From Pseudoalteromonas sp. 3D05 (GTDB lineage Bacteria > Pseudomonadota > Gammaproteobacteria > Enterobacterales > Alteromonadaceae): DNA of 64,000 bases. The stretch is from positions 39,048-103,047 of the forward strand of contig NZ_PDUS01000016.1 of the NCBI RefSeq assembly GCF_002723455.1, given 5' to 3'. The first letter of the stretch is position 1. Every line of letters begins with the position of its first letter. The translations under genes and the position numbers were made by a program. This document shows positions 1 through 8,272 of this stretch, piece after piece. A model generated the notes under the pieces. That model saw only the letters and a program-made list of their open reading frames with translations, was not told the DNA's origin and ran no database searches.

Positions 1-381
1 AGCTTGCTCTAAATTGTCTACTTTACCTTTAAAGGTATCTAAGCTTATTAAATAAGCGTCTGCAAAATATACCGCGCCAATCCAATCAAATAGTTCTAAA
101 CGCTTTGGGTTTTTTAATAATGACATCATGATAATGTCAGAATGTGTTTCGAATCGGTGGTATGCCCGTGCCATCGGCATAATTTCGAATGTTCCATCGA
201 GCTGTGCTTTATTCAATACCGCTTTTGATAAATCAACCAATGCGCCAACAACTTCGCCTTGCTCATTTTTATAATGGTATGGGGGAAGATCTTCGGCCAC
301 AAATGTCAGTGCTAATGCAGGATTTTTAATACAATTTACGATAACGAAAACTGTGGCTATGAAGTACAAAACTTTATTCAT
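1..381 (-). CDS. Periplasmic solute-binding protein (SBP_bac_3-like), 3' part cut off
   Basis: The frame is open from an ATG at 381 to the window edge, giving 127 residues with no stop. It begins with a signal peptide (MNKVLYFIATVFVIVNC, cleavage probably near Ala-Leu-Ala around residue 23). The mature start, TFVAEDLPPYHYKNEQGEVV, is typical of family-3 extracellular solute-binding proteins, where the ligand pocket begins with a 'PPY/PPF' strand and a 'G...G...DL' segment. Many such orphan proteins in Alteromonadales have no ABC permease beside them. It starts 15 bases after the stop of the hydrolase gene upstream on the same strand, so the two may be co-transcribed. Ligand unknown; family call is by eye. 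Confidence 0.75.
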   Translation of the reverse strand, partial: MNKVLYFIATVFVIVNCIKNPALALTFVAEDLPPYHYKNEQGEVVGALVDLSKAVLNKAQLDGTFEIMPMARAYHRFETHSDIIMMSLLKNPKRLELFDWIGAVYFADAYLISLDTFKGKVDNLEQA

Positions 382-396
382 GTAGAGGTGTTTACC

Positions 397-1287
397 TTAA
401 ACGAGTGAATGTGTAAAAAAGGCTAATGTTCGTTGCCAAGCAAGCTCAGCACTGTCTTTATCGTATCGGCTAGTAGAGTCGTTATGAAAACCATGATGGG
501 CGCCTTGGTACATATGCATTTGATAGGGAACATTATGTACTTTTAAGTCCGTTTCGTATTCAGGCCAACTGGCATTTACACGCTTATCTAGTTCGCCAAG
601 CTGAATCATTAAAGGGGCTTTGATATTTTTTCGCAATTCTTTTGTTGCTGGCGTGCCGTAAAATGGTACACCTGCGTTAAGAAGTGTTGAGTCAATAGCA
701 GCTAGGTAATTGACAATATAGCCACCAAAGCAAAAGCCAACAGCGCCAAGCTTGTTATTGCTGCGAGGGTGAGATTTTAAAAACTTTGCAGCAGCTAGAA
801 AATCATTTTGAATTTTTTCTCTGTCCATCGAGCGTTGCATTGCACGACCTTCGTCGTCATTACCGGGATATCCACCAAGTGGGTAGAGTGCATCAGGTGC
901 AAATGCGATAAAACCAGCTTTTACTAAGCGCCGTGCAACATCTTTAATATAAGGGTTTAAACCACGATTTTCGTGAATAACCAGTATAACGGGGCGCCTG
1001 CCAGCTATATTCGCCGGTTCAACGAAATAACCTTGCCCTTTATCATGGCCACTCGGTGAACTAAAAGTTTGATAGGTTGCTTTAATATCATCATCGTTAA
1101 ACGAAACTTGCTCAGCTAGCACATAATTAGGCAGTAAGGCTGTGGTGAGTGTCGCCATTGAATAGCCTAAGACTGCTAGCGAGCCTAGTTTTTTCATAAA
1201 GGTGCGTCTATCCATCGTGCCGTGAGCATATTCATCATACCAATCGAATGCTTCTTGAGGGATATGATCAGAGGCAGGCTTATTCAT
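397..1287 (-). CDS. Dienelactone hydrolase family protein, Tat-exported
   Basis: An alpha/beta-hydrolase of the dienelactone hydrolase family, 296 residues from the chosen ATG (an upstream in-frame ATG at 1308 would add seven residues). Near the N-terminus a twin-arginine motif DRRTFMKK (Arg27-Arg28) is followed by a hydrophobic stretch ending VLA, so folded export by Tat is likely. The catalytic triad is visible: nucleophile Cys186 in GFCFGGY, Asp234 in LGELDKR, and His265 in GAHHGF. A Cys rather than Ser nucleophile is characteristic of DLH enzymes, which open cyclic esters such as dienelactone. The real substrate cannot be told from sequence. It probably forms a short operon with the binding protein downstream. 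Confidence 0.88.
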   Translation of the reverse strand: MNKPASDHIPQEAFDWYDEYAHGTMDRRTFMKKLGSLAVLGYSMATLTTALLPNYVLAEQVSFNDDDIKATYQTFSSPSGHDKGQGYFVEPANIAGRRPVILVIHENRGLNPYIKDVARRLVKAGFIAFAPDALYPLGGYPGNDDEGRAMQRSMDREKIQNDFLAAAKFLKSHPRSNNKLGAVGFCFGGYIVNYLAAIDSTLLNAGVPFYGTPATKELRKNIKAPLMIQLGELDKRVNASWPEYETDLKVHNVPYQMHMYQGAHHGFHNDSTSRYDKDSAELAWQRTLAFFTHSLV

Positions 1288-1380
1288 AGATATCTCTACA
1301 ATTAACAATGTTTACACTAATTTAACGTAGCTATACGCAAATGTATATCAATCTATAGTCAATAACCGAATAGGTTTAAT

Positions 1381-1599
1381 TTAATTCACTTCGACACCTT
1401 GATGTTGGGAGGCTAAATCATCTAACTCTGAACAGGTATAATCAAACCCAGTACCATCAAATTGATAGCTAACTTTGACATCAAAGCCACCGTTAAGTAG
1501 CCTGGTTTTTACTTTCGCAATAGGCCAGTCTTTGAGCTCATTTAAAAAGCGATTGGCAATTTGTGCTGATTGAAAACGATAGCGTATTTCTGAGTTCAT
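1381..1599 (-). CDS. Small conserved-type hypothetical protein, 72 aa
   Basis: A short soluble protein with no signal peptide or membrane segment. An AAGAGG ribosome-binding site sits about seven bases before the ATG, which supports it being real. The sequence (MNSEIRYRFQSAQIANRFLN...) has the look of a small alpha/beta fold, with one Cys near the end, but I do not recognise a family with a known function. It lies alone between the DLH gene and the divergently oriented RIO kinase. Confidence 0.6.
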   Translation of the reverse strand: MNSEIRYRFQSAQIANRFLNELKDWPIAKVKTRLLNGGFDVKVSYQFDGTGFDYTCSELDDLASQHQGVEVN

Positions 1600-1721
1600 A
1601 TTGGGCCTCTTGTTAGAAAAATTTTATTTGCAGTTTGTGTATTTAACTAAATTAGTCAAGTTTTTTGTAATTTTATCAATAGGGGATTACATATACGCAC
1701 TAAGTGCGGTATAAGAGCGGT

Positions 1722-2585
1722 ATGAAAACACCTAAACAAATCTTACCGCTTATCGAAGACGGTATTGTTGATGAAGTCATCAGCCAATTAATGAGTGGTA
1801 AAGAAGCCTCAGTCTATGTTGTACGCTGTGGAGAGGCTATTCGCTGCGCCAAAGTGTATAAAGATGTTCAACACAGAAGTTTTAAACAGGCTGCTAAATA
1901 CCAAGAAGGTCGAAAGGTACGTAACAGCCGACGTGGCCGTGCCATGGAAAAAGGGTCTAAATTTGGTCGCAAAGAGCAAGAGAGTGTGTGGCAAAATGCA
2001 GAAGTCGATGCGTTATTCACATTATCTAAAGCGGGTGTCAAAGTGCCACAGCCATACGGGTGTTACGATGGTGTATTGATCATGGATTTAGTTACGGACG
2101 ATGATGGTGATGTAGCACCACGTTTAAACGATGTTAGCATGACCGCAGAGCAGGCTATTGAAGATCATGCCACTATGGTTCATTACATTAGGTTGATGTT
2201 ATGTGCCGGTATTGTGCATGGTGATTTGTCTGAATTTAATGTGCTGGTGGACAGCGATGGCCCGGTGATCATTGACTTGCCGCAAGCGGTTAATGCATCA
2301 GCGAATAACAACGCACAAGCAATGTTTTTGCGCGATGTGCGTAATATGCGCCAATATTATGGCCAGTATGCGCCTGAGATTCTTGCAACACGGTTTGGCG
2401 AAGAAATGTGGGCGTTATACCAAGCGGGTGAACTTACCCCAGAGACAACGCTCTATGGTGATTTAGAAGAAGATAATAGCTCCGCTGATGTCGATTCTGT
2501 GCTTGATGAAATTAAAGCGGCATTTGAACAAATGCAAGAAAACCAAGAGCGAATCAAAGCGGCAGAGCGAGCTGACGACGAATAA
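1722..2585 (+). CDS. RIO1-type serine/threonine protein kinase
   Basis: A 287-residue atypical kinase of the RIO family. Visible parts are the nucleotide-binding strand GKEASVYVV (residues 26-34), the ATP-binding lysine in AKVYK (43-47), the catalytic loop HGDLSEFN (166-173) and the metal-binding IIDLPQ (183-188; RIO kinases have IDFPQ where classical kinases have DFG). The C-terminus is acidic. I chose the ATG at 1722, preceded by AAGAG at good distance, over a GTG at 1704. Bacterial RIO kinases occur widely in Gammaproteobacteria; their targets are mostly unknown. It stands alone and is followed by a strong terminator. Confidence 0.9.
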   Translation: MKTPKQILPLIEDGIVDEVISQLMSGKEASVYVVRCGEAIRCAKVYKDVQHRSFKQAAKYQEGRKVRNSRRGRAMEKGSKFGRKEQESVWQNAEVDALFTLSKAGVKVPQPYGCYDGVLIMDLVTDDDGDVAPRLNDVSMTAEQAIEDHATMVHYIRLMLCAGIVHGDLSEFNVLVDSDGPVIIDLPQAVNASANNNAQAMFLRDVRNMRQYYGQYAPEILATRFGEEMWALYQAGELTPETTLYGDLEEDNSSADVDSVLDEIKAAFEQMQENQERIKAAERADDE

Positions 2586-2610
2586 GCTCATAATCTTCTG
2601 TAGATACAAG

Positions 2611-2636
2611 AAAAGGGGCTAATCAGCCCCTTTTTT
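2611..2636. terminator. Rho-independent terminator, probably bidirectional
   Basis: The stem AAAAGGGGCT / AGCCCCTTTT closes on an AATC loop and runs into six T on the + strand. It sits between the convergent RIO kinase and fasciclin genes and can serve both. Confidence 0.9.
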
Positions 2637-2656
2637 AATTTTACCCATAAATTAGT

Positions 2657-4849
2657 TTATTTAGCTTGCGTAATTACGGTGTCTATTAAGTGTACTACGC
2701 CATTGCTGGTGTAGATATCAGTAGTCACAACATTGCTACCAGCCACTTGTAATGAAGTCGCAGGTAAACTTACTTGCCACCAGTTATCACCCACACCTTG
2801 GCCATTCGCTTGGCCCGGTGCTTCATCACCTGAGTAGGTATAAAGTGGGCGACCTAAATAAGCCACTTGCATGGTGCTATCTTGACGTTCAATAAGTGAA
2901 AGACCTGGAATATTCGCAATGCTTTGCTCTTTGCCAATAACCGGTGGCCATGTTTGAGCACAGGTGTCGTTACACACGCTCATTGACTGCTCTAAGTCGG
3001 CATTAAATACATACACAGTTGCTCCTGAATTGCTTGAGCCCATGCCAGTAACAAGACGGCTGTTTGTGCTGTCATATGCAATGATGTCTGCTTGAGTGTT
3101 AGCTGTACTGGTAAAATCAACTATATTAACCGATAAGTTATTGCCCGCTAGAGTCTCAACCATCATACCATTTGCAGCGAATGCATCCGTTGAGCTTACT
3201 TGTGCGCCTAAAACATGCTGAGTTAGCACTTGAGTTAAGGCATCATTATCAGCTAAAAGCGAATTTAATGTTTCTGATGGAATCTTTTTGAATGCGTCAT
3301 TAGTCGGTGCAAATACAGTGAACATTTTCGATGTATCGTTAAAAGTATCTACTAAGTTGGCTGCTTGCAACGCAGTTACTAATGTTGAAAGTGATTCAGT
3401 TTCGGTTGCAACTGTTGCGATAGTTTTAGTCGGTGTGCCCATGTCTTTTGGTGGCATAATAACTTTGTTTAAAACATGAATTACACCATTGTCAGCAGTA
3501 ACATTTGCTGTAGTGACTGCGGCATCATTAATAAACAACGCACTATCAACATACGATAAAGCAGCCATGTCGCCGTTCGCCATTGTTGTTTTATTGCTTT
3601 CACTGGTAGCGACGCTTACTGCCGCATCTTGAAGTACTTTAGCATCTGCAATTAAGTGGTACTGTAAAATGTTTTTAAGCTTATCAGTATCCGCAAGGAG
3701 CGCATCAATTGTGTCTTGGCCCAGAGCTGCAAATGCAGCATCGGTAGGTGCAAAAACAGTAAAAGTATTTGTTGGATCAGCGACAAGCGTATCTAAGCCT
3801 GTTGCATTGAGTGCTGCGAGTAATGTTGTGAAATTGCCGTTACTCGTAGCAACATCTGCCAATGTGCCATAGCTTTGTGGTAGTTCGATGTCACCTACAA
3901 CCACAGCATCAATTACGTGGATAAAACCATTTGTTGTGTTGATGTTAGTTGTTGTTATGTTTGCGCCACCAAATGTCAGGGTGTCTGTCTCACTGTTAAT
4001 TGCAATTGCTTGTTGATTACCTTGAACGGTTTCAGCGCTCTTGCCGTTGAGTGACATGGCTGTTACAGAATCAACTTTTGCCGCTAGAACATGCTGCTTT
4101 AGGATGCTGGCAAGTACATCTGGGTTTGCCAGTAAAGTGTTTAGCATTTTTTCACCAATGGCTTCAAAAGCAGCATCTGTAGGAGCAAATACTGTGAACT
4201 CAGAAGATGTATCAGACAATACTGAGGTTAAGTTTGTCGCTTCGAGGGCGGCTAGTAAGGTTGTAAAGTTACCAGCTTGCTGAGCAGTTTCAACAATGTT
4301 GCTAGTCGGTGCTGGTTGGTTTTCTTCGCTTGGCATTAAAACGGCGTCAATGATATGAATAATGCCATTGTCAGCCGCAATATCTGTATTGGTAACAGAA
4401 CTTGTATTAACAAGTAAGGTTTCGCCACTTAACGATAACGCAATTTCTTGACCGTTTACCGTTGTAACCGTCGTGCCAGCTAAACCAATGGCAGCTTCAG
4501 CGTCAACCGAACCTTCCACAACGTGGTAAGTCAGTATTTTGCTCAATTTGTCAGTATCATCGAGCAATGCACTGATGGTGTCTTCGCCAAGCAGGGCAAA
4601 AGCATCATCAGTGGGTGCAAATACTGTATATGATTTACTGGTGTCTGCAAGAGTGTCGTCCAAGCCAGTAGCTTGTAACGCTGCAACAAGGGTAGTGAAG
4701 TTTCCTGCGTTCACTGCAACATCAACAATTGTTGATTGAGATTCTATTGGGGGGGTTACACCATTTTCTTTGTCATCATCGTCATCATTACACCCTTGTA
4801 TAAACGTAAGGGTTAAAATAATAAGTAAGAGCTTAACGAACTTATCCAT
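2657..4849 (-). CDS. Four-repeat fasciclin (FAS1) lipoprotein with nested COG4315-type domain
   Basis: A 730-residue surface or periplasmic lipoprotein: signal peptide with lipobox FIQGC (Cys20), then an Asp-rich linker. FAS1 domains, each with the signature TVFAPT(D/N)xAF and an ending like NGxIHxIDxV, lie at about 41-172, 184-317, 329-466 and 476-727. The fourth is interrupted: residues about 588-696 carry a Lipoprotein_15/COG4315-type module (VYVFNADLE..C..TCAQTWPPV, then GRPLYTYSGDEAPGQANGQG and NWWQV), and the FAS1 ending resumes at 698-727. FAS1 domains mediate adhesion or matrix contacts; the COG4315 module is of unknown function in secreted lipoproteins. An AAGGA site precedes the ATG. 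It is monocistronic. Family calls are confident, the cellular role is inference. Confidence 0.9.
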   Translation of the reverse strand: MDKFVKLLLIILTLTFIQGCNDDDDDKENGVTPPIESQSTIVDVAVNAGNFTTLVAALQATGLDDTLADTSKSYTVFAPTDDAFALLGEDTISALLDDTDKLSKILTYHVVEGSVDAEAAIGLAGTTVTTVNGQEIALSLSGETLLVNTSSVTNTDIAADNGIIHIIDAVLMPSEENQPAPTSNIVETAQQAGNFTTLLAALEATNLTSVLSDTSSEFTVFAPTDAAFEAIGEKMLNTLLANPDVLASILKQHVLAAKVDSVTAMSLNGKSAETVQGNQQAIAINSETDTLTFGGANITTTNINTTNGFIHVIDAVVVGDIELPQSYGTLADVATSNGNFTTLLAALNATGLDTLVADPTNTFTVFAPTDAAFAALGQDTIDALLADTDKLKNILQYHLIADAKVLQDAAVSVATSESNKTTMANGDMAALSYVDSALFINDAAVTTANVTADNGVIHVLNKVIMPPKDMGTPTKTIATVATETESLSTLVTALQAANLVDTFNDTSKMFTVFAPTNDAFKKIPSETLNSLLADNDALTQVLTQHVLGAQVSSTDAFAANGMMVETLAGNNLSVNIVDFTSTANTQADIIAYDSTNSRLVTGMGSSNSGATVYVFNADLEQSMSVCNDTCAQTWPPVIGKEQSIANIPGLSLIERQDSTMQVAYLGRPLYTYSGDEAPGQANGQGVGDNWWQVSLPATSLQVAGSNVVTTDIYTSNGVVHLIDTVITQAK

Positions 4850-5276
4850 CTTGTAATCCTTTTAACAATTTAATTAACAATCGAATAACCTTTACGCAGT
4901 AATTATGTAAAGTGATCATATTTATTTTTTGTTATTCAGATTGGGACGGTGGTAAATTCCATTTTAAAAAAGTCGGCTTTTTAATATCTATATAACTTAG
5001 TACTTAACGATTACTCCCGCGTGACTTGCAAGCCTACATGCTTAGATTTCAATGCGAATACATTCAGCCATTTTTACACATTAAAGTAGCGACTTTACAT
5101 TTTTAGCATGTTGTGACGCTATTGTAATTTAAGTGGTGATACTGAAAAGTCACTAATAATCAATAGGTTGTTTTTTATCTGAGTGCTGGCACCTGTATTG
5201 CAATTAGTTAAAACAATAACCGCTCTTACAGAAAATTTTTGAGCTTGGCATATCAATTAACTGATAGGTGAAAGTA
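4850..5276. other. Divergent intergenic region
   Basis: About 427 bases of AT-rich DNA between the fasciclin gene and the L,D-transpeptidase gene. It must hold the promoters of both. I see no RNA gene, convincing operator or small ORF with a ribosome-binding site in it. Confidence 0.6.
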
Positions 5277-6641
5277 ATGAGGTCGATTAAACAAATAGGA
5301 CATAAGCATTCAACGCATGGTCTAAAGCAGGTAGCTAAACATGGATCTGTACTGCTAAGTTGTTTAGCTGGGTTCTATACATCTACTTTATTAGCAAACA
5401 TCTCAAATGAAATACCTAACAAAATGGCAAATCAACAAGCCAGTGATGTGTCAAAAAGTATCTATATAGATCCTAAATCAACAAAGCAAATTGAGAGGAT
5501 GCAAAACGTAATCGCCTGGCATCAGGAAATTGTTAATAGAGGAGGCTGGCAACAGCTAAACCTTGATGATGTATTAGCGCTAGGAAGTGAAGGTCCTTTT
5601 GTAGCCGAGCTGGTTAATAGGCTGGTACTTGGCGGAGATTTAACTGAAGATACCTGCAAAGTTCATATATTTACCAATCCTATAAAAGATATATCGCCGT
5701 GTGTGTTTGATATACGCGTTGAAGATGCAGTAAAGCGATTTCAACAACGCCATGGATTATTGATAGATGGTGTAGTTGGGAGAAAAACTCTCAGGCATTT
5801 AAATGTACCCGCTAAAATACGCTATGCGCAGTTGAAGTTAAATTTTCAACGTATGACCGAGTTTCCCGGGCGTACCGATGAAGAATATGTATTAGTAAAT
5901 ATTCCTGAATTTAAATTACGCTACATCAACAAAGGCGATGTGGTTTTAAAAAATCGCGTGGTCGTTGGTAAGCCAAGCTGGAAAACCCCAGCGTTCAGCG
6001 ATGAAATTGAAAAGTTTGTTGTCAATCCCACATGGCGTATTCCACTGTCAATCGCCACTAGAGAGATTGCTCCTAAAGTAGCGAACGACCCGGACTATTT
6101 AGAAAAGAAAAATATTGAAATTAGGGAACATAGTTACCTGGATAAAAACCTGATAGATCCAGACAAAATTGTATGGGATGAGATTGAACCTTATGATTTT
6201 GAACATTTCTTAGTTAAACGTGCAGGAAAAGATAACCCCTTAGGTGAAATCAAATATTTATTTCCTAACGTGAATGCTATTTATATTCATGATACCAAAG
6301 CTAAAAACTGGTTTAAAAAACCAAAGCGTGCTGCCTCGCATGGTTGTATTCGTATGGAGCGCCCGTTTTCTTTAGCAAAAGCAATCATTAAACAACATCA
6401 ACTTGATGGAATTACTCCTAATATTGAGAATGTTAGAACGACAGACGAAACCCGTACATTTCACTTACAAAAACCAGTGCCTATCCATTTGGTTTACTGG
6501 ACAGCATGGGTAGATGAAAATAATACCGTTAATTTTAGAACTGATATTTATAATCAGGATAAAAATCTTCATTTATTACATTCGACTGAACCAATGATTG
6601 CTGCTAATCATTCATTAAAAAATATGAACACAGCGCCTTAA
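5277..6641 (+). CDS. ldtD: L,D-transpeptidase, YcbB/LdtD type
   Basis: It makes 3-3 cross-links between meso-diaminopimelate residues of peptidoglycan in the periplasm. The 454-residue protein starts with a basic segment and a hydrophobic signal region (to about residue 40), then a PG_binding_1 repeat (about 115-177; FQQRHGLLIDGVVGRKTLR) and a YkuD catalytic domain ending with the motif HD..(13-14 residues)..SHGCIRM, nucleophile Cys357. It is much shorter than E. coli LdtD (615 residues), lacking most of the N-terminal scaffold. The ATG was chosen because AGGTGA lies six bases upstream; a GTG three codons earlier is the alternative. The next gene is an M15-type peptidase, matching the ycbB-ycbK order of E. 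coli. Confidence 0.88.
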   Translation: MRSIKQIGHKHSTHGLKQVAKHGSVLLSCLAGFYTSTLLANISNEIPNKMANQQASDVSKSIYIDPKSTKQIERMQNVIAWHQEIVNRGGWQQLNLDDVLALGSEGPFVAELVNRLVLGGDLTEDTCKVHIFTNPIKDISPCVFDIRVEDAVKRFQQRHGLLIDGVVGRKTLRHLNVPAKIRYAQLKLNFQRMTEFPGRTDEEYVLVNIPEFKLRYINKGDVVLKNRVVVGKPSWKTPAFSDEIEKFVVNPTWRIPLSIATREIAPKVANDPDYLEKKNIEIREHSYLDKNLIDPDKIVWDEIEPYDFEHFLVKRAGKDNPLGEIKYLFPNVNAIYIHDTKAKNWFKKPKRAASHGCIRMERPFSLAKAIIKQHQLDGITPNIENVRTTDETRTFHLQKPVPIHLVYWTAWVDENNTVNFRTDIYNQDKNLHLLHSTEPMIAANHSLKNMNTAP

Positions 6642-6658
6642 TAGAAGGAGTATTCGTT

Positions 6659-7654
6659 ATGCAATTTGCATATATTTTTACACTGTTAATTACCACAATT
6701 TTATTATCTGCGCAGACGTTTGCAGAATCAAAGGTGACTCATCAGGCCGTGGTAATAAAAAATACAGCAGCACTTCCTGATGCGGAATTTAGCTTGAAAA
6801 TAGATGACATAGTGGTTCCGTATTCCATCTTTTCTGTGTTTGTATTACCTAATGAAAAAATTGAATTTGAGGTTCTTTATTCGCAATCAGATAGCGGCTA
6901 TGTTTTAAAAGATATTGATAAAGAGCTTAAGGCAAAGTCTAAAAATCGCTGGCTGTGGCGTGCTCCTCAAGAACCCGGTGCCTATAAACTAATGATTGAA
7001 TCGGCGAATGGTGATGAGAAAATGCAAATTAACGCATTTGTAAAAGTCCCATCCGAGCGCGTTGAAGGCGGCAAGCTTAAGTACTTTCACATAGGTCATT
7101 ATCCCAATGAAGCAGAATTAGAGGGCAAAGAGCACTATATTGTGCCTGATGGGTATATAGAAGTAACCGAAAAAAATAAGAATATGCAAGTGTCTCCTCA
7201 TTTTAAATTGAAAGAATTTATCAGCAAACAACGCAGTAAGTTTCCTAAATATGTTTATTTAAAGGGTCAGCTATTACTTAAATTAGAAAAAATTCGTAAA
7301 GAAATGACCTTAGAAGGTTACCCGGTCTCTAATATGGTGGTGATGAGTGGGTATCGCACACCTTATTACAACAAATCAATTGGCAATGTTAAATTTAGCC
7401 GTCATGTTTTTGGTGATGCAGCTGACGTTTTTATTGATAATAATGGTAACTACCGCATGGATGATTTGAATAACGATGGTAAATTCACCATTGCGGATGC
7501 TGATGTAATGGCGGATGTTGTTGAGTCACTTAGTAAGCGAGATTCATTTAAAGGGTTAATGGGTGGTCTTGGTGTATATGGCCCGAAGTCTCATCGTGGT
7601 GCATTTATTCACATTGACACGCGGGGTTTTAAGGCTCGTTGGAGAAAACCTTAA
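6659..7654 (+). CDS. Peptidase M15/DUF882 (MepK-like) with EF-hand-like insertion
   Basis: A secreted zinc peptidase of the DUF882/M15 group, probably a peptidoglycan endo- or carboxypeptidase. Signal peptide MQFAYIFTLL...TFA; a ~150-residue N-terminal extension of unknown fold; catalytic domain from about 180, with VMSGYRTPYYN (228-237), zinc ligands His249 and Asp256 in HVFGDAADVF, and His318 in FIHIDTRG, plus terminal ARW, as in E. coli MepK (YcbK). MepK is only about 180 residues; this protein has 331. Between the ligands is DLNNDGKFTIAD (269-280), a perfect DxNxDG....D calcium-loop pattern. A GAAGGAG site precedes the ATG, 17 bases after ldtD, so the two are an operon. Confidence 0.85.
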   Translation: MQFAYIFTLLITTILLSAQTFAESKVTHQAVVIKNTAALPDAEFSLKIDDIVVPYSIFSVFVLPNEKIEFEVLYSQSDSGYVLKDIDKELKAKSKNRWLWRAPQEPGAYKLMIESANGDEKMQINAFVKVPSERVEGGKLKYFHIGHYPNEAELEGKEHYIVPDGYIEVTEKNKNMQVSPHFKLKEFISKQRSKFPKYVYLKGQLLLKLEKIRKEMTLEGYPVSNMVVMSGYRTPYYNKSIGNVKFSRHVFGDAADVFIDNNGNYRMDDLNNDGKFTIADADVMADVVESLSKRDSFKGLMGGLGVYGPKSHRGAFIHIDTRGFKARWRKP

Positions 7655-7688
7655 GTTATTACTTAAATACGATTTAACAAGGAAATGT

Positions 7689-8270
7689 ATGTCTATTGGG
7701 AAGAGTTTAAAAAAGCAAACACGTAAGTTTATTGACTCTAAACATATGCTCAGCGGGATCACGGTTGCGTCATTTCTAGAATCGACCATTGTGCCGATTC
7801 CACTTGAGGCGGTCATGGTGCCACTGATGCAAGCTCGTCGAGAAAAGTTGTGGGTAATTGCTTTAATGGCAACAATTGGCTGTATCGCTGGCGCTTTGGT
7901 GGGTTACGCGCTGGGCTATTACTTATTTGATTTCATTGGTGATTGGGTTATTAATACATTTTCAAGTCCAGAACAGTTCGAAAATGTTAAACAAAAAATG
8001 CAGGAACAAGGCTTTTGGTTTGTGCTGACCTTAGGGATTGTGCCGATTCCATTTCAAATAGCCATGTTAGCAGCTGGAGCGACTAAGTACTCGCTGATGC
8101 TGTTTTTGCTGGCGACAACTATCGCTCGCTCAATTCGGTACTTTGCTCTCGCGCTGGTGGTTTACTATGCTGGCGACCAAGCAGAAAAGGTGATTAAAAA
8201 ACACAAGACGAAAGCTCTCATTTTTGTCACTGGGTTGGTTTTGATCGCATGGTGGTTAAGTACTCTATAA
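7689..8270 (+). CDS. YqaA/DedA-like VTT-domain membrane protein
   Basis: A 193-residue inner-membrane protein with the VTT (SNARE-associated/DedA) fold: conserved FLESTIVPIPLEAVMVPL near the start, a GCIAGALVGYALGYYLFDFIG-like glycine-rich helix, and a second conserved VPIPFQIAMLAAGA segment. DedA-superfamily proteins are thought to move phospholipids or undecaprenyl phosphate across the membrane; this YqaA subgroup is uncharacterised. The ATG at 7689 has AAGGA six bases upstream; the same frame extends upstream into the peptidase gene but that part reads as overlap with a real gene. It follows the peptidase by 34 bases, which fits an envelope operon. Confidence 0.85.
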   Translation: MSIGKSLKKQTRKFIDSKHMLSGITVASFLESTIVPIPLEAVMVPLMQARREKLWVIALMATIGCIAGALVGYALGYYLFDFIGDWVINTFSSPEQFENVKQKMQEQGFWFVLTLGIVPIPFQIAMLAAGATKYSLMLFLLATTIARSIRYFALALVVYYAGDQAEKVIKKHKTKALIFVTGLVLIAWWLSTL

Positions 8271-8272
8271 GT

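Noticed and set aside
3288..4739. Four short frames on the + strand (3288-3479, 3669-3872, 4041-4283, 4539-4739) with similar translations (ANAASVGAKTV-like)
   Set aside because: They are antisense to the four FAS1 repeats; their similarity only reflects the repeated coding sequence on the other strand. None has a ribosome-binding site.
2657..4849. Repeated segments checked as a possible CRISPR or tandem-repeat array
   Set aside because: They are protein-level FAS1 repeats of ~430 bases, not short spaced DNA repeats.
7563..7688. N-terminal extension of the VTT gene into the end of the M15 peptidase gene
   Set aside because: The first 42 codons overlap a well-supported gene and have no start signal; the ATG at 7689 has AAGGA at the right distance.
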